From assembly GCA_964521715.1 (NCBI GenBank), contig CAZFSS010000012.1:47156-111155 (forward strand): a stretch of DNA of 64,000 bases, written 5' to 3'. The DNA is from DAOVRD01 sp964521715 (GTDB taxonomy: Bacteria; Planctomycetota; Brocadiia; SM23-32). Positions 41,620 through 48,789 of this stretch are shown piece by piece; position 1 is the stretch's first letter, and every line of letters starts with the position of its first letter. Below the pieces are notes generated by a model that searched no databases, was not told the DNA's origin, and was given only the letters and a program-made list of their open reading frames with translations. The position numbers and the translations under genes were made by a program.

Positions 41620-43208
41620 GGAGGCGTTGGCTCTACGGAGCTTCCTTCCTGATCCTGCTGGCGGCGGCCGCAGGCGGGCTGCTGTATGCGAGCCGGGGCG
41701 AGCCGCTGTCGCTGAAGGGTTGCCAGATAGCAGACCGGCCGCCCCGCATTCGGCCGGACTACACGGGCATCACGGTCCCGCCCAACATGGCGCCCCTGAA
41801 CTTCATCGTGGAGGAGCCCGGGACGCTCTACCACGTTGAGGTGCATTCGAGCCGCGGCGAGCCCGTCCCCGTCACGTCGCGCGGGCCGAAGATCGGAATC
41901 CCCATCCGCCCCTGGCACCGGCTGCTTGAGGCCAACCGCGGCGAGCCCCTTTGCTTCGACGTCTACGTGAGGAGCGAGTCCGGCGAGTGGCGCCGCTTCC
42001 AGACCGTGACCAATACCATCGCGCGCGAAGAGATCGACCCCTACCTGGTCTACCGCCGGATGAACAGCGTGTTCACGATGTGGCAGAAGGTGGGCCTGTA
42101 TCAGCGGCGCCTCGAGACGTTCGAGGAGTCCGTTGTAGTGGACAGCGAGATGCTGGACGTGGGCTGCGTGAACTGCCACGCGTTCCTGGAGGGGCGGCCG
42201 GACCGGATGCTGCTGCACATGCGGCACGCGCCGGAAGGCTACGGCAGCGGCATGGTGCTGATCGAGGACGGCGAATCCGCCAAGGTGGACATGCGGACCG
42301 AGCGCAGCCTGGGTCTCGCGGCGTTCTCCTCGTGGCACCCGAGCGGCCGGGCGATCGCGTTCTCGATGGACCGGATCGCGCAGTTCTTCCACGGCTCCGC
42401 CGCCGAGGTGCGCGAGGTGGTGGACCTCGACTCGGACGTGGCCGTCTACCTGCTCGACTCGCGGACCGTCACCTCGACGGCCGCCATCGCCGCGCCGGAC
42501 GCGCTGGAGACCTGGCCCGCGTGGGACGCGGATGGGCGATACCTCTACTTCTGCAGCGCGCCCGTTCTGTGGGAGGACCGCTACACCGCCCCGCCGGAGA
42601 ACTGCGAGAAGGTCCGCTACGACCTGAAGCGCATCAGCTACGACCTATCCACCGGCGCCTGGGGCGAGCCGGAAACGGTGCTCTCGGCGGAGCAGACCGG
42701 CCAGAGCATCACGCAGCCCAGGGTATCGCCGGACGGCCGCTTCCTGCTCTTCTGCATGTGCGACCGCAGCGTCTTCCCGAGCTTCCGGGACAGCAGCGAT
42801 CTCTACATGCTGGACCTGGGGACGGGCAAGCACCGGAGCCTGGCCTGCAACAGCCCCCAGGCCGAGTCCTGGCACTGCTGGTCAAGCAACGGCCGATGGA
42901 TCGCGTTCAGCAGCAAGCGCGACGACGGCATGTTCATCCGAGCCTGGTTCAGCTACATTGACGAGGACGGGCGCGCGCGCAAGCCGTTCGTGCTCCCCCA
43001 GGAGGATCCCGCCTTCTACGACTCGTGCATCCAGCTTTTCCAGGTGCCCGAACTGGCCAGGGGGCCGCTGCCGCTTGCGGGCGAACGGCTGGCGAGCCGG
43101 ATGCGTTCTGAGCCGTGGCTAACCGTGGGCGGGCCGGTCACGGGCGCCACGCCGGCGTCCGCAGGGGAATCAGGAACCTCCCGGCTCCCGATCTCCGGCA
43201 GAGAATAG
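41616..43208 (+). CDS. Module 1 TolB-like beta-propeller with CXXCH motif (family B)
   Basis: A 530-residue exported or anchored protein with one N-terminal hydrophobic segment (about 5-22). An N-terminal beta domain (IRPDYTGITVPPNMAPLNF, then WHRLLEANRGEPLCFDVYV) is followed by CVNCH at residues 184-188, a class c haem-binding motif, then YGSGM with methionine 213. The rest is a TolB/PD40-like propeller with SSWHPSGR, QFFH, LYFCSAPVLWEDR, SPDGRFLLFCMCD and ESWHCWSSNGRWIAFSSKR. Haem attachment would place it in the periplasm. Role unknown. It overlaps family A by the sequence ATGA and probably works with it. Confidence 0.75.
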   Translation: MRRRWLYGASFLILLAAAAGGLLYASRGEPLSLKGCQIADRPPRIRPDYTGITVPPNMAPLNFIVEEPGTLYHVEVHSSRGEPVPVTSRGPKIGIPIRPWHRLLEANRGEPLCFDVYVRSESGEWRRFQTVTNTIAREEIDPYLVYRRMNSVFTMWQKVGLYQRRLETFEESVVVDSEMLDVGCVNCHAFLEGRPDRMLLHMRHAPEGYGSGMVLIEDGESAKVDMRTERSLGLAAFSSWHPSGRAIAFSMDRIAQFFHGSAAEVREVVDLDSDVAVYLLDSRTVTSTAAIAAPDALETWPAWDADGRYLYFCSAPVLWEDRYTAPPENCEKVRYDLKRISYDLSTGAWGEPETVLSAEQTGQSITQPRVSPDGRFLLFCMCDRSVFPSFRDSSDLYMLDLGTGKHRSLACNSPQAESWHCWSSNGRWIAFSSKRDDGMFIRAWFSYIDEDGRARKPFVLPQEDPAFYDSCIQLFQVPELARGPLPLAGERLASRMRSEPWLTVGGPVTGATPASAGESGTSRLPISGRE

Positions 43209-43235
43209 GGCGAGAGCGCCCCGCGTCGCCGGCCG

Positions 43236-43391
43236 CTAGTGGCCTTTTCAACAACCGACCTTGCGTTCTGCAGCCGGCGTCGTGTGCGGACTGGTACGTA
43301 AGGGCACGGCGCGCCGTGCCCCTACAGGGTCGCGCCCGCTATCGAGCGGTGGCTGCGAAAATGCAAGACGACTTCCTTGACAGCCCACTAG
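43236..43391. repeat. MITE/REP-like element 2 with near-perfect palindrome
   Basis: Ends CTAGTGG (43236) and, read inward from the right, CTAGTGG (43391) with CT-T-CAA following, so it has short inverted repeats. The central palindrome at 43298-43325 matches that of element 1 except for one base. The right CTAG supplies the TAG stop of the amidohydrolase gene at 43388. Confidence 0.6.
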
Positions 43392-44206
43392 AGCCCCAGC
43401 AGCTTCTCGGCGTTCCTGTGGAGGATGTTGTGGATGTCGTCCTCGGTGATGTCCGCCGAGAGCAGGGCGCCGACGCCTTGGTGCTCGTCGAACCAGGGGA
43501 TGTCCGTGCCGAACAGGATTCTGTCGCTTCCGGCCTCGTCGCAGAGGAGCTCGAGGACGCCCCGCCTGCCGGGGATGCTCGTCAGCTCCAGGTAGGTGTT
43601 CGGGCAGTCGCGGGCGACGGCGGCCGCTTCGTGCCAGCGGTCGTTCAGGCTGTGGCCCATCAGCAGGCGTATGTGGGGATAGCGCTCGGCGACGCGCCGC
43701 ACCTCGTCTGCGCCGTCGAAGGCGCTGCCGCCCCAGGTGTGGCTCAGGACGGGCAGGCGGCGTTCGTCGGCGAACTCCAGCGCGCGCCGGTACGGCTCCG
43801 CGCTGATGGGCACTCTGTGGTAGTCGGCCAGCAGCTTCAACCCGACGTAGACGTCGCGCATGTCGTCGAAGCCCGCCAGATCGCGCTCGATGGCGTCCGG
43901 GTAATGGGGGTTCACGGACAGGTAGGCGCGGAGGCGATCCGGGAACTGCCGGACCGCCTTGACGGCTTCCCGGTTGCCGATCTCCGGGCAGAAGAGGGCC
44001 GCGTGGTGGGCGAAGCAGAGCAGCCTGACGCCCGCGCCGTCCATGCTGCGCACCATGTCCGCCGCCTCGCCGCGCGGGAAGTAGATCGAGTGCCACTCGC
44101 CCATGTGGCCGTGCACGTCGTAGATCGGGCAGGACGCGCTGCGTCCCGTCTTCCAGAACTCGGCGGCGAGCTGCGAATCGGGCCTGATCGGTGTGCGCGG
44201 TCTCAT
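43388..44206 (-). CDS. Amidohydrolase-2 family protein
   Basis: A 272-residue metal-dependent barrel hydrolase or decarboxylase. The first-strand HXH is in YDVHGHMGEW, a histidine in PVLSHTWGG, the GHS motif in LLMGHSLND, and the catalytic aspartate in RILFGTDIPWF. It ends with the family-typical NAEKLLGL. All ligands are intact, so it is probably active on an unknown small molecule. Its TAG stop lies in the end of a MITE-like element. It is downstream of a related gene at 44396, with another element between them. Confidence 0.8.
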   Translation of the reverse strand: MRPRTPIRPDSQLAAEFWKTGRSASCPIYDVHGHMGEWHSIYFPRGEAADMVRSMDGAGVRLLCFAHHAALFCPEIGNREAVKAVRQFPDRLRAYLSVNPHYPDAIERDLAGFDDMRDVYVGLKLLADYHRVPISAEPYRRALEFADERRLPVLSHTWGGSAFDGADEVRRVAERYPHIRLLMGHSLNDRWHEAAAVARDCPNTYLELTSIPGRRGVLELLCDEAGSDRILFGTDIPWFDEHQGVGALLSADITEDDIHNILHRNAEKLLGL

Positions 44207-44227
44207 GTTCCCTCCGTGTGCACGGCC

Positions 44228-44398
44228 TTAGAGCTCCTAACAAGACCCCCTGCTGGCTTCGGCCGGCTGCAGCGCCGCCCTGCGGCGTCGGGCTGCATCG
44301 GCGATGCTGAGCCCCTGCATCGCCTGCCTGGCCCTCCTTGCATGGCGGCGCTTCGCTCGGCCTCGGGCCGGCGCGTGGGGTCCTGTTAGGGGCTCTTA
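44228..44398. mobile_element. MITE-like element with 22-base terminal inverted repeats
   Basis: A 171-base element without a gene. The left end (44228-44249, starting TTAGAGCTCCTAACAAG) and the complement of the right end (44377-44398, starting TAAGAGCCCCTAACAGG) agree at 19 of 22 positions. TTAGAGCTCC occurs at 44228 and again at 44396. The interior is GC-rich and has no open frame of note. Confidence 0.65.
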
Positions 44399-45148
44399 GA
44401 GCTCCACGTCGCCCAGCACGCGCTCAAGGTTGGCTGAGGCGATGGCCTGCCTGTCGGACTCCGCAATCTCGGCATGCTTGAGCATGAGCATGACTCCGCC
44501 GTGCTCATACTGCGGGAAGCCGGTGCCGAACAGCATCCGCCCGGCGCCGTAGCTCTGCACGAACGCCTCGATGCCGCCGTCCAGGATGTACTCGCTGATC
44601 TCGATGTAGACGCGAGCGTAGCGCTCGATCAGCGGGCGGAACCAGCGGTCCGCCCCCCAGACGCCCATGCCGCTCAGGATGCAGACCAGGTCCGGGAACT
44701 CGGCCAGCAGGTCGTAGGCGTTCCGCCAGCCCACGCCGCCGCCGATCGGCAGGATCAGCGGGATGCGGCGCGCCACCATGGCTTCCAGCATCGGGCCAAG
44801 GGATTCGCCCCGAAGCAGGAAGTGCTGGAGGTCAGGGAATGCGCGGAGGGCACGGACGTTCGCCCGGGCCATCTGAGCGCAGAACTCGTCCGGCTCCGGC
44901 AGCTCGCCGGCCTGGTTCGGCATGACGCTCCAGCATCCGACGAGCCGGTCCTTATGGGCGGCGATTGCGTCGGCGAGCAGCCTGTTGCCCGTCGGCACCG
45001 CGTAGTCGCGCTGCGCCACGTGCCAGGCCAGGGCGCGGGAGATGCCGGAGCGGTCCATTTCGGCGAGGAGCTCCTCCGCCGTGGCGACCGGCTTGGGAAT
45101 GCCGTTCATCGGCAGCCCGATGAAGCAGTTGCAGTCGAAGAACTCCAT
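44396..45148 (-). CDS. Amidohydrolase-like protein with degenerate metal site
   Basis: A 250-residue relative of the amidohydrolase-2 barrels. The first-strand motif reads FDCNCFIG in place of D-HXH, and near the end GTGFPQYEHGG replaces the usual GTD aspartate, so the standard metal ligands look lost. The barrel itself seems intact, as FPDLVCILSGMGVWGADRW and ARVYIEISEYILDGG fit the family. It may be non-catalytic or use another mechanism. Its TAA stop falls in the end of a MITE-like element. It has its own promoter. Confidence 0.65.
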   Translation of the reverse strand: MEFFDCNCFIGLPMNGIPKPVATAEELLAEMDRSGISRALAWHVAQRDYAVPTGNRLLADAIAAHKDRLVGCWSVMPNQAGELPEPDEFCAQMARANVRALRAFPDLQHFLLRGESLGPMLEAMVARRIPLILPIGGGVGWRNAYDLLAEFPDLVCILSGMGVWGADRWFRPLIERYARVYIEISEYILDGGIEAFVQSYGAGRMLFGTGFPQYEHGGVMLMLKHAEIAESDRQAIASANLERVLGDVEL

Positions 45149-45196
45149 TCGGGTTCAGTCTCCCGGTGCAGGGGATGCCAGGCCGAGAAAGGGCGC

Positions 45197-45225
45197 ATGA
45201 TACCGGTCCTGCCCCGGCCGTTCAA
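45197..45225 (-). promoter_or_regulatory. Promoter of the 44396-45148 gene
   Basis: Minus strand: TTGAAC (45225-45220), 17-base spacer, TATCAT (45202-45197). Confidence 0.6.
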
Positions 45226-45247
45226 GCACCGCGGCGCTCCGCTTCCG

Positions 45248-47527
45248 CTACTGCCCGCTGGCAGCCGCGACGGCGGAGTCGTTCCCCACGAAGGCGCTGT
45301 TGCCGCCCGTGCCGACGTAGATGATGGACGCATCGTGCGGGCTGACGCTGAGGCAGTTCAGGTCGAGCGCCGAGAGGCCCGCGTTCTCGTGTTGCCAGGT
45401 GAGGCCGCCGTCCGCGCTCTTGAGCAGGCCCTCCGCCGCGCAATCGTCGTGGTAGGGATGGTCGTGCGTGGCAGCGTAGATGACGTTTGGATCTGCCGGG
45501 CTCACGGCCACACTGCTTACGAAGTCGTAGTCGAGGATATGCTGCCATGTCTTGCCGCCGTCGGAGCTCTTGAAGGCGCCGCCGGGATAGCTGCGCTGAC
45601 TGGCGTGGTCATAGTAGAATCGCGCGCCGACGTAGAGCGTCCGGAGGGCGCCCGGGTGGGCGCTCAGGCTCACGATGTCCGCGAACGGGAGTTCGTCGCT
45701 CGTGCGAGTCCAGGCCGCGCCGCCGTCCCGGCTCTCGTAGATGCCCCCTCCCGCCTGCGGCATGCCGCCGAACGCGGCGACGAGGCGTAGCGGGTCGGCG
45801 GGGTCCATCAGGAGTCCCTCGGGATCGTCCGCCACGTCGGCCGGCACGTTGCCGTTGATGCAGCGCCAGCTCTCGCCGCCGTCCTTCGACTCATAGAGCC
45901 CGTTCCCGCGCGAGGTGGCGATCAGGCGGCGCCGGCCCACGGGACTCCGCAGGTCGAGGATGATGCGGCGGTTCTGCCCGTTTGGCAGGCCCGAATCTGG
46001 ACGGCCCACCACGCGCCAGGTGGCCCCGTCGTCGTCCGACCGGCAGATGAGGCCGACGTTCGAGCCCCACTCGCCCGTTCCTGCCCAGATGGTCGTCGGC
46101 GCCTCGGGATCGACTGCCACGGCCGTGCAGTTGCCGCCGTGCTCCATGCCCTCAGAGCTGCGGCGGAACGTGCGCCCGTCGTCCTCGCTGATGAGCAGCC
46201 CGATGTCCATGTAGCAGAAGTAGAGCCGGTGCGGCCGCACGGGGTCCGGGATGACGCCGTTGAGGCACGTGACCTCCAGCCCGGTGCCGGTGAAACGCCC
46301 GTCGGGCAACTGCTTGCAATAGCGCTGCTGCCACGTCCGCCCCGCGTCTTCGGTCGCGAACAAGTGGCCGGACGTGCCGACGGCCACGCGGTCCGGGTCG
46401 GCGGGCGAGAGGGCGATGCAGGTGACGTTCGTTCCCCACTGGGTGATCCATCCGTAGTCGACGATCCCGGAACCGCGCGTGGCCACGCGCTCCCACGTCC
46501 CGCCGGCGTCGGCCGTCCTGTAGACTCCGTCGGTCACCCAGGCGGTGCTGCCGGCGTAGGCCACGTCTGCGTTGCGGGGATCGACGGCGATCTCCTTGAT
46601 GCCCGACGTCATGGGGCTGGGCTGGTCGGACCTGCCCACGGCCTTCGGCATTCCGGCGCCGTTGGCGGGGCGCCACGTGCGTCCAGCGTCTTCGCTCCGG
46701 CAGACGCCGCCGTTCCACTCCTCGTCGTTCCTGGCCGTCGTGTGGATCGAGACGTAGACCACGCCCGGCGACGAGGGCGCGAAGGCAAGCTCCTCGACGT
46801 AGGGATGCGGCAGGCCCTCGTTGGACGGCTGCCATGTCTTGCCGGCATCCTCGCTGCGGAAGACGCCCCCGTTCGTGGCGGCCAGGATGACGCGGCTGTC
46901 GCCCGGCTTCAGCTCGATGTCGCTGACGACTGCGTCCGACGGCAACTGGCCTTCGGAGACGTTCCTCCACGTCCGGCCCGTGTCGTCGCTGCAGTATATG
47001 GCGCCCCGGCCCTCGCTGGATTGCCGCGGGCGCCCTACGCCGGCGTAGGCGACGCGGGGATCCTGCGGATCGAAGCACACGGCGCCGATCGGAGCCGAGA
47101 AGGAGTAGCGTTCGATGGGCGGGAAGCCGTCGCGCATCCACTGCCAGGACATGCCCCGGTCGGCCGTGCGGAAGATGCCGCCCTCGGTGCCGAGCAGGAT
47201 GATGCGGCTGTCGCGCGGGTGGACGGCGATCGACTCCACGAAGTCGTCCCGCAGGCCGTTGTTGCGGATCTCGTAGCTGCGGCCGTTGTCCGATGAGAAG
47301 TAGAAGCCGCCCACGTCGCAGCCGACGTAGAGCGTGCCGGCATCCTGCGGGTCGTAGGCGATGGACTGGATCCAGCCTCCGCCGCCGGGTCCGGCGAGCC
47401 GCCACGAGACGTCGTGCCCCTGGGGCGCGTCGACTGCGTTCGGCGGCGCTGCGCACGCAGGGCGGCCCAGACAGGCGAGAACGAACAGGGCGATCCCCGC
47501 CGCCAGCATGCACTTGGCTATCGGCAC
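45248..47527 (-). CDS. Secreted BNR/Ycf48-like repeat protein
   Basis: A 759-residue exported protein made almost wholly of BNR (sialidase-type) repeats, for example SSDNGRSYEIRNNGL, SEDAGKTWQPSNEGLP, TADAGGTWERV, SDDDGATWRVV, SKDGGESWRCI and SADGGLTWQ, giving one or two large beta-propellers. No sialidase catalytic tyrosine or arginine triad is recognised. A Sec signal peptide precedes CAAPPNAV. I start at GTG 47527 because AAAGGAGG lies 6 bases upstream. It follows the oxidoreductase gene by 23 bases in the same unit. Confidence 0.82.
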   Translation of the reverse strand: MPIAKCMLAAGIALFVLACLGRPACAAPPNAVDAPQGHDVSWRLAGPGGGGWIQSIAYDPQDAGTLYVGCDVGGFYFSSDNGRSYEIRNNGLRDDFVESIAVHPRDSRIILLGTEGGIFRTADRGMSWQWMRDGFPPIERYSFSAPIGAVCFDPQDPRVAYAGVGRPRQSSEGRGAIYCSDDTGRTWRNVSEGQLPSDAVVSDIELKPGDSRVILAATNGGVFRSEDAGKTWQPSNEGLPHPYVEELAFAPSSPGVVYVSIHTTARNDEEWNGGVCRSEDAGRTWRPANGAGMPKAVGRSDQPSPMTSGIKEIAVDPRNADVAYAGSTAWVTDGVYRTADAGGTWERVATRGSGIVDYGWITQWGTNVTCIALSPADPDRVAVGTSGHLFATEDAGRTWQQRYCKQLPDGRFTGTGLEVTCLNGVIPDPVRPHRLYFCYMDIGLLISEDDGRTFRRSSEGMEHGGNCTAVAVDPEAPTTIWAGTGEWGSNVGLICRSDDDGATWRVVGRPDSGLPNGQNRRIILDLRSPVGRRRLIATSRGNGLYESKDGGESWRCINGNVPADVADDPEGLLMDPADPLRLVAAFGGMPQAGGGIYESRDGGAAWTRTSDELPFADIVSLSAHPGALRTLYVGARFYYDHASQRSYPGGAFKSSDGGKTWQHILDYDFVSSVAVSPADPNVIYAATHDHPYHDDCAAEGLLKSADGGLTWQHENAGLSALDLNCLSVSPHDASIIYVGTGGNSAFVGNDSAVAAASGQ

Positions 47528-47550
47528 TGCGGCCCTCCTTTCGCGCGCTC

Positions 47551-48624
47551 TCAGCGCCACAGGTCGATGGGCCTGGCGGCGTCCGTCCTGAAGGGAAGCT
47601 CGACCTTCCTGCCGGTGCCGGCCGAGGCGTAGGCGGCGAAGATCATCTCCAGGACGGTCCTGGCGTCCTCGCCGGTCTCCAGGGGCTCCAGATCCTCCTT
47701 GACGCACTTGACGAAGTGCGCCATCTCCTGCGGGAAGCCGTAATTCCAGAGCTCCTCGTACATGGTGAACGTCCATCCGACGGTCGCGCCGGCCTTCTCG
47801 ACGGCGTAGTCATAGCCCACGGCGCTGTAAGTCAGCAGGGAGCTGCCCTGGAGCAGGTTGGCGTAGATGACGCCTTCGCTGCCGTGCATCTCGGCCCGGT
47901 CGTCCATGCCTCCCTTCTTTGTCCAGCTTTCCTCGGCGACGCAGCGCACGTCGCCCTCGAAGTTCACGATGATGGTGGCATCGTCGTCGCCGCGCGTCCG
48001 CTGCTGGTGCACGTACGTGCCCATGTCGGCGTAGACGCTCAGGGCTTTGGGTTTGCCCAGGAGCCAGCGGAAGAACTCGAAGGCGTGGCAGCCCATGTCG
48101 ACCGTGACGCCGCCGCCCGAGCGTTCCACGTCCCAGAACCAGTCGGCGTGCGGCCCGTCGTGCTTCTCGCTCTGCTTGATGAGGTGCACTTTGCCGACCG
48201 CTCCGGCGTCGATCAACTGCTTGGCGCGGACGTACTTCGGCGTGAAGCACAGCTCCTCGGCGTACATGAGCTTGACGTTCGCGCGTTTGCAGGCCCGGAT
48301 CATGCGGTCCGCCTCGGCCAGGTTCATGCACAGCGGCTTCTCGCAGACGACGTGCTTGCCGGCCTCGGCGGCCGCCACCGCGGCCTCGCAGTGGAGGTAG
48401 TTCGGCAGGCACAGCGTCACCATGTCCAGCTCGTCCATCTCGAGCATGTCCCGGTAGTCGGTGAACCAGTTCGGGATGCCGTGCTTCTCGGCGAAGGGCC
48501 TGACGTGCCCCTCGTCAGGCGAAGCCACGGCGAGCACGTCCGCATCGGGGACGGACTTGAAGGACTCGGCGTGGATCCCCGCCACGAACTGCGACCCGAT
48601 GATCCCCACTCCCACTTTGTCCAT
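47551..48624 (-). CDS. Gfo/Idh/MocA family oxidoreductase
   Basis: A 357-residue NAD(P)-dependent sugar-type dehydrogenase. The Rossmann start VGVGIIGSQFVAGIHAESF is followed by HCEAAVAAAEAGKHVVCEKP with the EKP lysine-proline, and the C-terminal half has MGCHAFEFFRWLLG. Typical substrates are inositols, sugar acids or aldoses, not predictable here. It is first in a unit with the BNR protein and lies upstream of module 2 on the other strand, with a promoter in the shared gap. Confidence 0.88.
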   Translation of the reverse strand: MDKVGVGIIGSQFVAGIHAESFKSVPDADVLAVASPDEGHVRPFAEKHGIPNWFTDYRDMLEMDELDMVTLCLPNYLHCEAAVAAAEAGKHVVCEKPLCMNLAEADRMIRACKRANVKLMYAEELCFTPKYVRAKQLIDAGAVGKVHLIKQSEKHDGPHADWFWDVERSGGGVTVDMGCHAFEFFRWLLGKPKALSVYADMGTYVHQQRTRGDDDATIIVNFEGDVRCVAEESWTKKGGMDDRAEMHGSEGVIYANLLQGSSLLTYSAVGYDYAVEKAGATVGWTFTMYEELWNYGFPQEMAHFVKCVKEDLEPLETGEDARTVLEMIFAAYASAGTGRKVELPFRTDAARPIDLWR

Positions 48625-48667
48625 TGTTCCCACCCCTCCCTGAGGAAGCGCCGGTGCCCTCGGACGT

Positions 48668-48696
48668 ATGATACGGCATGCGCGCCGGGCGCGCCA
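48668..48696 (-). promoter_or_regulatory. Putative promoter of the oxidoreductase/BNR unit
   Basis: Minus strand TATCAT (48673-48668) with a weak -35 TGGCGC (48696-48691), 17-base spacer. Confidence 0.4.
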
Positions 48697-48721
48697 CAGC
48701 TCACGCCCCGGCGGCGGGCTT

Positions 48722-48750
48722 TGCCTTCGTTGGGGCCGTGTGGTATCTTC
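48722..48750 (+). promoter_or_regulatory. Module 2 promoter
   Basis: TTGCCT (48722-48727), 17-base spacer, TATCTT (48745-48750), preceded by GTGTGG. Confidence 0.55.
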
Positions 48751-48789
48751 TGCCCGTGCCGTGGCGACGGGCACCGAAGTCCCCCTGAT

